Positions 37,291 through 49,239 of a stretch of 64,000 bases of DNA are shown one piece after another. The position numbers and the translations under genes are program-made. The notes under the pieces were generated by a model. It did not search any database. It was not told the origin of the DNA and was given only the letters and a program-made list of their open reading frames with translations. The stretch comes from Anaeramoeba flamelloides (lineage: Eukaryota; Metamonada; Anaeramoebidae): positions 13,331,001 through 13,395,000 of the forward strand of contig JANTQA010000008.1 of NCBI GenBank assembly GCA_027625915.1. The letters run 5' to 3'. Numbering within the stretch: position 1 is the stretch's first letter; every line of letters begins with the position of its first letter.

Positions 37291-38340
37291 TAAAAAATTA
37301 TTCACTGTTAAGAAAACTTGGCAGACGCAGATTTTTTATATTTGATCTTTATCTGGAAGTTATTGGCAAATAGGGAATAATAGAGGAAATTGATTACATT
37401 GAAATTTGGATGATATAGTTTGACTCTGTAGGTGTTTAAACCGAGTTTTGTTCTCCAATGATGAAAATGTAACAATTAAATTACATATTCCCTATAACTT
37501 CGTTGGAGAACAAATATATTTTGAAGAACAAGTTCTTTTATCTTATCAGTTAAAAAATAAAATATTAGTTTTTTGGTTTTATTTGTTTTTTTTTTTGATG
37601 TTTTCTTAGACAAGTCAAATCCTGACGTAAAAAAATAAAAGGATCTCATTTTGTTTTATTTGTTCAGACACTCACATTTTATAATTCTCTGTTTTGGATC
37701 CCCTTCCAGACTCAAAATACTGATCTTGTTCTGGTGCTAAGATGATATTCATCGTCTGTTCTTCGAACTCCTCAAGAAAATTTTATTTCACTTCGAACAA
37801 TATCAGTTTTTTCGTTCTTTCAGATCATACCGTAAGGCTATTTTTTCAAATCAAAACAATAAACACATGCATTTTGTCAACCAATATACTATTAAAAAAA
37901 AAATTTAGAAAAATCCAATTTTATTGTATTAATTTATTCTTTGTTTATATTAGTCATAAAAGCCATCTGAACTGAACATCTAATTCGGATAGTCCACAAA
38001 ATAGATATGCATTTTTTTCTCAGATATATTTTTAAAGTCTATAATAATCGTTCTTTTGGGTTATCTTCATAACCAAAAACTTTAGAATTTAGAATCTAAC
38101 CAGGGAGTTTGTTTGTGAAAAAGGAGTTTATCCATTTCAAAGTTTTAATTTGGAACTTGGAAGTCTCAAAAAAGAGGAAAGTTCGATTATTTTCTTAATA
38201 TAAATTCGACTCAAAATTACTGATTGGTTCAAGGAACAATTCCTGAGAAATAAAAGCCATTAGTCTCGAAATACCTATTTGAAAGTATTTCTATCATTGG
38301 GCAGGAGTATCACGAATCATTCCAACAAAGATAAGTTCTA
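37291..38340. other. Exon-like island, unassigned
   Basis: Composition is less AT-rich than the spacer on either side. On the minus strand, ATG 37752 opens 25 codons (MNIILAPEQDQYFESGRGSK..) ending at a good donor (T|GTGAGT); a stretch at about 38290-38340 follows a TTTTTAG acceptor-like site and reads LIFVGMIRDTPAQ; and 54 codons near 37310-37480 are open. I could not join these into one phase-consistent gene and recognise no family. It could be a small multi-exon gene or a decayed one. Confidence 0.3.
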
Positions 38341-38472
38341 AAAACAAAGAAAAAGAAATTTTCGGTTTGTCTTATTGAAATTCGATACTAGCAAAATATT
38401 TACATTTCTTTTGATTAGCCATTTTGATAATAATCTGTAGTTAACATACTATTAATTGCGATATATAAAGTT

Positions 38473-38649
38473 CAAAATTTTCATTCAGTTTTAAAAAAAA
38501 AACACACACATTCCAAGAATTAAAACAAACAATCAAAGTTCCCAATTCAAAAAGGGAAATTAAGAATTTTGGCTGGTTTTAAGAATTAAAAAATTGAAAT
38601 GTTCATGGATTTTAAAATCTTTTTTTGGAAAGCTGAATGAAATTTTTGT
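38473..38649. repeat. Short dispersed repeat H, copy 3
   Basis: The clearest inverted ends of the family: CAAAATTTTCATTCAG and CTGAATGAAATTTTTG. It lies about 250 bp past the UBFD1 stop. Confidence 0.55.
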
Positions 38650-38897
38650 TCAATTTGTTTTGCAACAAATATTAATTTGAAAGTCATCAAGTCAAAAGGA
38701 GTCAGAAATTAAAACAATCAAAAAAAAAAAAAAAAAAAAAATCACCAAATAATACAAATTTATAAATTCTCTCATAAAAATTTTGAAACACAAATAAAGT
38801 TTTGTGTAATCCCAAAATTTGATATTTTTTTTTTTTTTTTCAATCTAACTATCCTCCTTCAGAGTGACTCGTACAATTTTGTTCACTGGACAAAGAT

Positions 38898-39590
38898 TTA
38901 AATCATCCAATCCCCTAAAATTGCGTTTCTAATTGCTCTCACGAAATGAGAGGGAACATAGTAAAACCATAATATAGATTTTGATGTGTTGCCCGTTTGG
39001 AGCCCCATCAGGGAGTACCCATTGAAGTGAGACAACTCCTTTGTGTAAAGATCCTTGATCATCCCAAGTTGGACAACGAGTGTATGAGAAAAGCTTTGTA
39101 TCATCATTTGATCTTTGTTAGATTTGAATTTCAATTTGACCCTTTGGCCAAACTCATCCCATACATTCCTGATGGCGCTCTTCGGAAGCTGAAGGTGTCT
39201 GCCATTTCGGGAGTGGGGAATCTCACGTGTGGGCTTACAATAGTTCAGGATATTTTGGTGTTCGTCTAATGAGCAATAGTAACTATTTTTTTCTTTATTC
39301 ACCTTCCAGCTGCTGTGATCTTCAACATCACGATCTACCAGTTGCTGGTTTGTTGAAGCAATCTCTGTGGGTGGGTTTCCAATTAAGAGCACCTTTGACT
39401 TGTCACGCATCTTGGCTTCTCTTAAGGTCTTTTGATCATTCTTTTGGATCCCTTTGTAAATCAACTTTTGTAAGGATTTTGGGACTTTTGTAATCTTCTC
39501 GACAAGGGCCTTTAAATCTCCAATAGTATCGTCGTGTTGCATTTTTAATATATGGGATTGCTTTTTGTATTTTAGAATCAAGGTAATCAT
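38898..39590 (-). CDS. UBFD1: UBFD1-like ubiquitin-fold protein
   Basis: A single-exon gene for a 230-residue protein. Residues 1-75 form a ubiquitin-like fold (MITLILKYKKQ, LKALVEKITKVPKSLQKLIY, no terminal Gly-Gly). The rest matches the conserved C-terminal domain of UBFD1: GQRVKLKFKSNKDQMMIQ, then VQLGMIKDL, then WFYYVPSHFVRAIRNAILGDW, corresponding to the human WVYWVPTQYVDAIKDTVLGKW. Human UBFD1 is near 309 residues, mostly because of a longer N-terminal extension missing here. The family binds polyubiquitin; its cellular role is poorly understood. It begins at ATG 39588-39590, with a T-rich leader upstream. I am confident of the family from the combination of both domains. Confidence 0.88.
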   Translation of the reverse strand: MITLILKYKKQSHILKMQHDDTIGDLKALVEKITKVPKSLQKLIYKGIQKNDQKTLREAKMRDKSKVLLIGNPPTEIASTNQQLVDRDVEDHSSWKVNKEKNSYYCSLDEHQNILNYCKPTREIPHSRNGRHLQLPKSAIRNVWDEFGQRVKLKFKSNKDQMMIQSFSHTLVVQLGMIKDLYTKELSHFNGYSLMGLQTGNTSKSILWFYYVPSHFVRAIRNAILGDWMI

Positions 39591-40625
39591 TTTATGTCTA
39601 GTTGGTTCTTTTCGTTTTTTTTCAATCTCAAAGTGTTTTTATAAAAAAAAAAGGAATTTATTTGTTAAAAAAATGTTCCAAAATATTTGTATTTTCTCAA
39701 ACACAGATTTTCAAATTTTTATATTTGAACTGTGTTGAAATACTGCGATTTACCGTTGAAAATTAAAAATAAAAAAAATATGCGAAAAAAATTAAATTCA
39801 AAATTTAAAAGCAAATTCCTTTTTTATAAGTTCTTATTGGTATTAAAAACAAAACAAGTTTTAGAATCGTGAATGTTTTTTAATTCTCTCAACTTTTGTG
39901 TTCTTTGAATCAGGTTCTTTTTTCGCTTTATATTGTTTTTGTTAAAAATATTTGCTTAATTTTTGATAATTTCATCAACATCTTTTGTGAATTTTAAAAA
40001 CATTTATTGTTTGGAGATCGATCGAACATCTATATTTTTATTGTATTGGTTTTGCATACAAGTAAAATTTTTAACATATTTTTTTCTTAATTGTAAAAAA
40101 TTTTTCAACATTAAGACTCAACACTTCAGGGATTAGCATCAACCAAAGAGAAGCCTAAGATTAACGTGTATTGTTATTAGATTTAAATCACATTCATGTG
40201 GAGAAGATTTAAAGGTCTCTAAAAAATCAATTAGTCAAGTAGTAATATTTGTTGATTTCTTAATTCAAAAAAACCTAAATTTAAATAAAAACTTCCATCA
40301 ATTTTTCGCAAAAAAATCTGTATTTTAATACAACTTTAAAGGTTGAATTATCAATATTCAGGCTCCAAAGTAACAAAATATTTTTCTTAAGTTTGTCCCA
40401 AAAAGAAGATGAGTTGTTAAAACATAATTTGATTTTTTTAAAAAAGTAATTAATTAACGAATAGATTCTTTTTACAAATTATTCGCAAATTTGAAAATAT
40501 ATTGTGACAAATTAGGTTTATAAAAAGGAAACAAAACTAATTTGTTTCTGGGTTTTTGTGTTAGATCATTATTGAGTTAAACTTTGAAATTAAAATAATA
40601 TAAAAAATAGTTATTTTTAGAAGTT

Positions 40626-41952
40626 TTAAGGGATTAGCCTGACCATAGATTTTTCTATAATCAAATTATGTTGAAATTGGGTATACACGATATTAGTGCA
40701 CCATGGCTAAAATAGCTCTAAAAAAACTATTTTAAATCCTATTTCACAATAAAATATTACTTTTTTTACTAATGATCACTGATTAAAAATAATCATTATT
40801 GTATTTTTTTTTTTAATTCCTTTTTCCAAATCTAAAAATAGAAACACAAAATAATAGTATTACAGTATTTAATAATTCAGATCTAGAACTTCCAAAAGTA
40901 ACTATTTTTTATAATTTTTGAATTTCACAGGTTTACTCAATAATGATAAACATAAAAACCCAAAAACAAATTAGTTTTGTTTCCTTTTTCCAAAGTTAAT
41001 TGTAATATCAAAATATTTCCAATATTTCAGAAATAATTTGACAAAAAAATCTATTCTTTAATAATTTATTGAATTTTTTAACAACTTATCTACATTTCGC
41101 CTTAAATTTAAGAAATATATTTTGCAACTTATAAACTACTTTCGAAAAATAAGGGCCCAGTTTTTCAAATTATACTCACTAAAATAATTATATGAGGAAC
41201 CCTGTAAATAATCATCAATAAACTAGAAGTTGATGGATAATCATCAGAAGATTAAATACTAACAAGGTGTATTCTTTAAAAATTTTTATACGTTGAAAGA
41301 AATCTATTTCATTTTTTGTACAAAAATTTGGCTAAAAAAATCATCCAAAATTTTACAACATCTGGATATTATCGAATTTTTTTTTCGGTTGTAAGAGTAA
41401 TTTGATTGAGAATTAAATTGAAATTTTTCATCATGTAAAAATATTAAATGTAAATCAGTGAAGAAAAATTAACATCTGAAACTATTTGATTGAAGAAACT
41501 AACAAACAAAAAAAAATCAAATTGTCATCTGATTGTTTGAAAATTTTTTTTATTTTCTTCCAATTTTTCAGTTAAAAGTTTGGTTAGTAAATTATGAAGT
41601 AGAAAATTTTATTTAAATTACATCATTAATCAACTGTCCAACATCATATTGAAATCCTATGATTCTAGAACGAGATCTCGAAATTTGGGCCCCTATTTTT
41701 TGAATTTAGTTTAGTATGTATATTGATAATTCAACATTTAAAGTTGTGGCGAAAAGCAGATTTTTTCCTGAAATTGTTTGATGTTTTTTAATAATATATA
41801 GATAATTTTTAATTAATGAGAGCAACAAATATTAATACTTGACTAATCGATTTTTTTAGAGACATTCAAACTATGTATCACCAATGTGGTTAAAATCCAA
41901 TAACAATATACTTTGATCTTAGGCTTCTCCTTAGTAGACTCTAACCCCTAAC
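40626..41952 (+). mobile_element. Family A element (A3) nested in A2, itself carrying a MITE
   Basis: Starts TTAAGGGATTAGCC and ends CTAACCCCTAAC. Its length is about 1327 bp against ~760 bp for undisturbed copies, because the 582-bp MITE at 41132-41713 sits inside it. Confidence 0.75.
41132..41713. mobile_element. Mariner-like MITE nested in A3
   Basis: Inverted ends TAAACTACTTTCGAAAAATA-AGGGCCC and the complementary GGGCCCCTATTTTTTGAATT-TAGTTTA. The ends resemble those of family F and of the 49841-50877 transposon. Non-coding. Confidence 0.75.
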
Positions 41953-42060
41953 TATGAATTATTAAATATTGAAATAATATTATTTGGGTTTCGAATTTTG
42001 CACTTGGGAAAGGAATAATCAAATAATTACTCCAAAATGTACTTTTTGAATAGTACAGTG

Positions 42061-43079
42061 ATCAAAATAATGCTTATTCAAGAACTAATATTGTTCATGA
42101 CTTTAAAAATTTTTTCAACAAAAAATCTTTAAATTTTTTATTTTTCCTAATACATTCATAAAATAAACATTATTATACATAATAATTTTGAAAAAGTTTT
42201 ACAATTTTAATAGATATTAATAGGAATTGAAAGAAAAAAATGAAAATTTTCAGTAATAGTTTTTTCTTTTTTTATTCTAAAATTTTTGAATTTTAAATTT
42301 AACTTAGTAGAGAGATTATTGTTCATCTATTTTTTTTAATGGTCTAAAATGAATTATTTCTTTTTCGATTTTCAAATAAAATTAAATATTTCTTTCAATA
42401 GATATAACTATATTATATTGAAAAACTGTTTTTTTTTCTATTTTTGTAATATATTTTATCATTTTATTTTTTTATATGTTAGAATTTTTTTATATATTTC
42501 CTGTTTTTTTCAGCATTTTTTTTTTAACATTTGTTCTTTTTTCTTCCTTACTGCTCTGTCTAAAATCCATTCGTTATAACTAATTTCAAAAAAAAAAAAA
42601 ATACATAAAAAAGAGTGTGTTTTTTTCAAATGTCTGAAATTTTGATTAAGGGAGTAATCAAATATTAAAGAGTTTTTTAACTATATTTTCTTAATAAAAC
42701 CAAATTATCACAACTTTGAAAAAAATATTTTATAAAAGAAGTTTAACCGATTTCCAAGATGTAGTTTTGGCTAACTTTAATTTTTAGAATTTATTATTTC
42801 CTTGTAGTGGTGTTTCAAAAGAAAATCCATACTTTTTTTTTCTTGTTTCAATGAAATATTCAATTCACTACTTAATAATTTAACCAAGTTCATATCACTT
42901 TTGAATACCAATTCCTTGATGTTTTCAGTAAAAAATTTTAATTATTCATGTAGATAGTTGAAAATTTTCCAAATTAATCTTCTAAATTTTTTATTAGATT
43001 TTTTCTGTTTTTTTGCTTCAAGGTCAAAATTTTACCAAAATTTACTCTATTTTTAAGATTAATTTTCCAATTTGATCCT
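42061..43079. other. AT-rich spacer
   Basis: Nothing recognised; a plus-strand ORF at 42349 is Phe/Tyr-rich noise from T runs. Confidence 0.45.
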
Positions 43080-43250
43080 TTTTTTTGATTTACTGATAGA
43101 ATAATAGAACTTTAAGAAATCAATACCATATTTACTTGTTTTTTATTGTCAGGTTCTTTGATCAATTATTGTTTACGTCTTCTATAGCAAAAAAAAAAAA
43201 AAACACACTTTTGATTTTGTAACACTGGTTAAACTTTTCTGCACACATTA
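43080..43250. repeat. Dispersed repeat E, copy 2
   Basis: Block-wise match to 7690-7860. Confidence 0.45.
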
Positions 43251-43284
43251 TTTTAAAAACGGTAATCAAAAGTAAAAAAAAATA

Positions 43285-43417
43285 CTATAATTTATTGTGA
43301 AATAATAATTATAATAGTTTTTTTAGAGCCATGCTACACAAGTGGAACTAATATCATTACACCCAATTACGATAAACTTTAATTATATAAGAAAATATCG
43401 TAGCTCTAATCCCTTAA
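43285..43417 (-). mobile_element. Family A fragment (A4)
   Basis: Only the terminal ~130 bp of a reverse copy (TTTTTTAGAGC.. to CTAATCCCTTAA). Confidence 0.7.
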
Positions 43418-43720
43418 GATCTGTAATCTCCAAAGAAGGAAAAAAGGATCATCTTGAGTTAGGTGTGGCAACTTATAATTTTGGTTCTTAACTGATCAGT
43501 CTTGGTCTCATTAAGTGTTTTAACAGTGATTCACTAGTCGATGAATAAGGGAATTTATCATTTTTTTCTACCGGAATTCAAATAAATGAGTGTAAGACAA
43601 ATAGATTTGTAGGTAAGCTATAACGTATTTATTTTTATTTTTGTGTTGTCGATTGAAATTTTTAATTAAGTTTGGTTTCGTTTGGATATTATAAATTTTT
43701 TTTTTATTTTTTTAGGTAAA
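43414..43720. mobile_element. Family B foldback, diverged partial copy (B2)
   Basis: Starts with the TTAA that also ends A4, then matches the left arm and part of the loop of 63253-63815 (GTGTGGCAAC.., AACTGATCAGTCTTG, GTGTAAGACAAATAGATT). The right arm is missing or unrecognisable. Confidence 0.55.
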
Positions 43721-44771
43721 TTGAGTAGAAGAGAAATGAATTATATTTTCTAGATTTCTTATTCAATCAGAATTTTTCAACAGTTTTCAAATATAAAATT
43801 TGCAATCTCAGAATATCAACAATAATATATTTTAAAATTTTGCTACGTTACCTTAATAACCCATCCTTTAAACAGAAAAACAAAAACATGAATCATAAAG
43901 ATAATATTTAAGGATGATAAAGTGGAGATAATAAAGCCTTTAAAACTTCACCTAATAATAGTGTTTGTGATTGAATTTGAATTATTTCAGATGATTATTG
44001 GCATTGATTATCAAATGAGAATGAATGTAAGGTTTGTCTTCAAAAAGTTGTACATTTGTTTTTATCTATTTCAAATTATATTTTCTTTGTTAACAAATCT
44101 ATTCACAAACCCATAATTTTAATTAAAGTAAAATATTAATACTGATAGAGTCAACACTATGAGATTTATTACAAAAAACCTTCAGTCTATTCATCATAAC
44201 ATATGCAAAAATAAAAAAAAAACAGTAAATTTTTGGGAGTAAAACAATCTACAGCAAAGTTCAATAAAAAATGACTAATATGGCAAGAATACAAACAATT
44301 GTTTCAACAATAAAATATAGTATTATAATTTTACCATTCTATTGTAAATTTTATCAAGATTAAATCTCCTCTTCTGAAAAACAATTTTTTGACATCAAAA
44401 AGAAAAAAATAAACACCAATTTCCACCGTAAAAAATATTCAGATAAAATCGAGATCAGAAAATTTTAATATAATTTATTAAAGTAATACCAAATTAACAA
44501 ACAAATTGAATTATTATTAAAAATTAATTAATGATTGTTAATCAATTATGGATATTTAAATAGTTTTGGTGTAGATTGGGTTTAATAAAGAGATTTTAAA
44601 ATAAATTTTCCCCAATTTTTTGGAAATAGCTTATCTAAAACAATTTAACTAATTAATTTAAACATTATTCACAAAGAAAAAGTAAAAATTATTTTGATTA
44701 TTAAAATTTTATTTTTGCAAAGATATAAATTAGATTCTAAAAAATAATTTACAGCCGACAAAGAATTTCTT
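43721..44771. other. C9orf78 downstream spacer
   Basis: No gene or repeat recognised. A 64-codon plus-strand ORF at 43922 begins at a GTG-like start and has no family match. Confidence 0.4.
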
Positions 44772-46092
44772 TTATTTTCGGGCCAATCTACGTTTAAATC
44801 TATATAAAGCAAGATTATCATTAGATCTTTTTTTCTGATAATTATTATTATTATTTTGCTGATTCTTACTGTTGTTGTTTCCTTTTTGAGTATTTTGGGA
44901 ATTATTATTGTTCTGGTTGTTTCTGTTATTGCTATAGTTATTTCTATTATTGGTGCTGTTGTTTCGATTATTGTTGTTGTTATTATTGTTATAACGATTG
45001 TAATAATTATTTTGGTAGTCATTACCGTATAATTCTTGTTTCCTTCTTAATTCTTGATGGTACTGCCTTTTGTGGTAATTGAATGAATGGTAACTTGACG
45101 GTAACTCATTATTATTATAATGGTTTGTATTATTTTCATCTGATTTGTTATTTTTCATCTTTTCTTGCAATTTCTTTCTTGCTTTTTCAGTCTCCTCAAT
45201 ATTTTTAAGTTTGTTTCTATTTTGAAGTTTTAAAAAAACACAATTTATAATAAAAACAAAAAATTATCCAACAAATAGACAAATAAGCAAAATTCATAAC
45301 GAAGAAAACAAGAGAAAGAGAACTAAAAAAAGAAATTTACTTACTCGATAGGAAGTTTAACTTCTTGAACTGAATTTAAAGCGATGTCAACATCCTCAAC
45401 AACGAGGTTACTCTTTTAAATTGAAATTAAAAAAGAAATATCAAGAAATAAAGAAAAACCGATCATATAAAGGACATTATTAAGAACAGTTTAATTGTAA
45501 AAAAATATTTGTAATTTACAGAAAAGGTTTTGAAAAATAAAAAAGAAAAAGTACAAGTGCCTATTTTTGTTGGTGATCAAAAGAAACAAGAAGGAAAACT
45601 TACTGTAATTTTCAGATGTTCAGGTAAATCTTCTAATTGGCTCATTATCGAAAAATCTGTGGTTTGTTGTGGCTGTTGTGGCTTTGAAGTAACAAATCCA
45701 TCAGGTATATTTTTGTTTGAAGTTTGTCTTTTTTTTTTTAATTCAGATTCGATATATTCCATCATCTGCTTTTCTAAGAGATCAGGCTTTTCAGATTGTG
45801 CCGTAAACTGATCTTCAAGTTTATTAGATCTTTTCTTTTTTGATGTTGAGCTGCTCATACCATAATTATTTGAATTTTTGCTTTTTTTGTTATTCAATAA
45901 ACGCTTTGAATCTTTGTTTGTTAAAACACTTGCGTTAATACCTTTTAAAAGCCTTCTTCTTTTTTCAAATTTGTTTTGTACTTTGCGTGTTAGTTTTTCA
46001 GATTCCTGCTTTTCTTCTTTTTCATTTAGTGTTGTTGTTATTGATCGGTTTGGCTTTCTTTTCTTCCTAATTTTTCGGAATTTTACACTCAT
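44772..46092 (-). CDS. C9orf78: C9orf78/TLS1 (HCA59) family spliceosome-associated protein
   Basis: Three exons: 45604-46092, 45345-45412 and 44772-45216, with donors GTAAGT at both introns (191 and 128 nt); product 333 residues. Family hallmarks in order are a basic N terminus (FRKIRKKRKP), the region MMEYIESELKKKRQ followed by LEDLPEHLKI (human: MMKYIETELKKRK, LYELPENIRV), then VEDVDIALNSVQEVKLPIE-NKLKNIEETEKARKKL (human: PEVDLGIDAKIKNI..). C9orf78/Tls1 binds the Brr2 helicase and influences splicing and heterochromatin in other eukaryotes. The family's C-terminal part is here expanded by an Asn-rich segment of about 60 residues before a short basic tail (YRFKRRLARK). The 68-nt middle exon was found by phase and homology and is too short to be an obvious ORF. 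Confidence 0.9.
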
Positions 46093-46689
46093 TATTTATT
46101 CAAGATTTAGACAAAGTCAAAATTAATAAAAAATGATTAATTGGTTGTAATCTTGAGAATTAAATACCAATTCAATTTCACAAATTCAACCAAAGTAACC
46201 CCAAGGCTGCATAAAATTAAATTCTTTTTAGTTTTGTAAAAAATAAAATACTCTTTTTTGTGGAATTATTTATTTTCTTTTTGAGATTAATTTGAAATTT
46301 CGTTTATCTAGGAGAATGGTAATTTACTAATTTGAAGTAAAATTTGATTATTATAGGGTATTTTATAAACTATCATCTAAAAGGATGAAAATTGCTTCAA
46401 GAAAACTAAAATAATTGTTGTTTATTCCAATTGAAAATATTAATGTTAATTCGTCTTTGTCAAATACATTGTGCTAAAAATTTGGTTCTTAAAAGTAATT
46501 GTTAAACCAACTGTAATTTTCAAATGGATTTGAATTAATAAATGACTTCATAAAATTGAAGTGAAAAGGAAATTTTTTTACATTTTTTTCTACTGTATTT
46601 TTCACTGATCTAATAAAGATATCGAAAATCGATGTTATCCAAACTGAAATAATACCTATTGTTAAACTCTAAAAGTCAATTATACCTGG
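46093..46689. other. C9orf78 upstream region
   Basis: AT-rich, nothing recognised. Confidence 0.4.
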
Positions 46690-46835
46690 ACGGACAAAGC
46701 AGAGCAACAAAAAATCCAAAAAAAATCAATTTTACTAAGGTTTACAATCCAAAATTCAAATTTATTAAATTGAAAAGGTTTAAAATTTGGTTTTATTTGG
46801 TATTTACGATTCTATATTAATTCTAACAATCACCT
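46690..46835. repeat. Dispersed repeat I, copy 1
   Basis: About 145 bp matching the reverse complement of 61855-61990 (CAATTTTACTAAGGTTTACA is shared exactly). Type unknown. Confidence 0.55.
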
Positions 46836-48091
46836 TTTTTTTTTTTTTTTTTTTTTTGGAGTTAGTTTTTGTTTAACAACAAAGGAAATAACTTTTAATT
46901 CATAATAAAATATTGCATAAGTTAATTTTTATTCAGATTCCTCAAATAAAATTGATTTTTAAAATTTTCTCCATTTAATAATTTTTTTCCAGAAGGTTTT
47001 TGGTGTTGAATAAATCAAATTATTTTTTTAATACAAAATTAGATACTTTTAAGAAACTTTTCCGAGTAACCAACTTTAAAGTATTTTTGGTTTTCCAATT
47101 GTTTTTTAGGGGGTAGGGTGTGGGGGGATTATTTTTTCAGAGCTATTTCTCCTTTCAGAATAAATCAAAAATTTGTTTGTTTGTCTGGATGAGCAATTTT
47201 ACTTGTTCTTATTATCTTAATGAAAAAAATATTTTATAACATGTTATAAAAGTATCGTAAAGTTGTTCTAAAAATTCAATATGATATATATTTTTATTAA
47301 TATTATACTTTTATCATTTTTTAAAACAAAACAAGTGCAATTACATACTATAATTGTTAATAAGTAAACACATCTTGGGTATAGATGAAATATAGGTGAA
47401 GTTGCTGACACCTAAAGTACCCCTTAACGAAAGGATGAAAATATTCTATTATTAAGTTCATTTATTTTAATTTAATCTTTTTTTAAAAAATATTCTGATC
47501 AAAAAATAATAAAAAGAAGTATTTATTATAATTTAGAATATTGATTTTTGTTTAATAACATATTATGGTGTTATGTGAAATTTATCAAACTATTATTACA
47601 AATTTTGTAGAAATTGTATTTTGGAATAAAAAAAAAATTAGTTTGAAATTCAATTGACATTTCTTCATAAATCACTTTTTTTGTGTACTCACATTTTTAT
47701 GTATTTTGTTTATTATTTAATTGAAATTTCTCCAATAATTTTTTAATGAATGTATTTCTCGATTATAATCTGACTTTTAAAAGCTTATAAATATCATTTT
47801 TAAAATGAATTCTTTTTTTATTTAGGTTATGTTTATTTTAAAAAAGATAAATTGTTTTCATCAGAAAAGAAAATAAATAGAATTTAAACATTAAAAAAAA
47901 AATTCAATTACTTATTATTCTGCTTTATACGTTAAAAATTACTTTAAAATCGAATAAATATGCAAATACAAAACCAATCACTTCATTGTTAATTTTTTTC
48001 TTCAATTTACAATTTCTCTCCAAATTATGATACTTTTTTAGTATTTATAAATGAAAAGTAAAAGTTTTCATAATATCAAAGAATCCTAATA
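46836..48091. other. AT-rich spacer
   Basis: Nothing recognised. Confidence 0.45.
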
Positions 48092-48285
48092 CAGTCAGTT
48101 CCACTTTTAAGGCACAAACTTTCAACGAAATTTAAGGCACAAAAAAATCTCAAATTAAGGCACAAATTTTGGAATTTTTTTTTACAATTTATTTTACTAG
48201 AATCTGAATTTTGTGCCTTAATTTGAAATTTTTTGTGTGCCTTAAATTTCGTTACAAGTTTGTGTCTTAAAAGTGAAATTGACTG
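48092..48285. mobile_element. Palindromic TA-flanked MITE, copy 7
   Basis: A 194-bp hairpin with CAGTCAGTTCCACTTTTAAG at the left, its near complement at the right, and TA on both sides. Confidence 0.88.
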
Positions 48286-48874
48286 TAGCAATTAACCCAC
48301 TTGAATAAAAGAATAAAAAGGTTTAATTTTTTTTTTGTTTCTGTTTCAAGAATTATTGTAATTTTTCAATTTTTTTTTTAACTCAATTATTTTAATTCTT
48401 TTATTGGATTATTTTGGTAGTAATTTAAAACAAGAAATATGTTGACATGTTTCTTTTTTCATTTACATATACCAAATTGTATCTTGGGTTGTCAAAATAA
48501 CTATGTCTACTTGTTTCACTGAAATTTCAAAAAAAAATAAAAGGTATGTTTCTTTTTTGTAGAAGGCTTACATTTAATTGGTCAAAGAAACCAACAGTAA
48601 ACAAGAAATAAAAATGGAATTAGTTTCTTAAAGTTATATTATTTTGAAAAAAAATTCAAAAAAAAAAAAAAACAGGATCAAATTGGAAAATTTTTTGTCA
48701 AAAAAATAAAGTTAATAATTCTGAAAATAATTTTTAGTATTAAAATAGAAAAAAAAACTATATTTCATTTTTTATACTTTTTACCTTTTCCAAATTTCCC
48801 TTTTTAAGTTGTTTGGGTTCCTCCTCTTTTTGTTTTTTTAGGTGCTTGAAGAGGTTCAAGGAATAAAAAATCAT

Positions 48875-49100
48875 TATAAGAATTGGTGGACTTGGTCATG
48901 ACTAACCTAACCAAACTTGTTAATGATCAGATCTAAAATGAATTGAGCTGGACTTATGCAACTGTGGAGAACTGAATCCAACGAATGCGATCTGAAGCCA
49001 ACCAAAGTGAACCGAATTGGACTTTCCATACAATCTGTCAAGTCGTTACCTGGACTGGGTTTTTGCTGTCGAGTCGGTATCTTGTACTGGGATTTTGCGA
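48875..49100. other. GC-richer island of unknown origin
   Basis: About 225 bp with far more G and C than the spacer around it, with loosely recurring GAAYYGARYTGGAC-like words. Both strands have short open frames, but none matches a family I know and no tRNA or rRNA fold is evident. Confidence 0.4.
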
Positions 49101-49239
49101 AAACAAGATTTGGGAAACTTGCAAAAAAAAAAGAAAAAAAAAAAGCAACTCAATTTTGTAAAACCAAATCTTATTCTTAAAACCTTAGACTTTATAGATT
49201 CAAACCATCTATAAAATTCTAAAAAACTTAATAAAGTAA

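Larger units (their letters stand above)
40135..42060 (-). mobile_element. Family A element (A2) interrupted by a second family A element
   Basis: A reverse-orientation copy starts at about 40135 (GGGATTAGCATC) and runs to about 40625. The match to the consensus resumes at about 41953 and fades near 42060. The gap is filled by a forward copy of the same family. Borders of the outer copy's far end are not clear. Confidence 0.7.

Noticed and set aside
44669-45022. 117-codon Ile/Thr-repeat ORF overlapping C9orf78
   Set aside because: Alternative frame of the Asn repeat; the other frame carries the conserved family sequence and phases.
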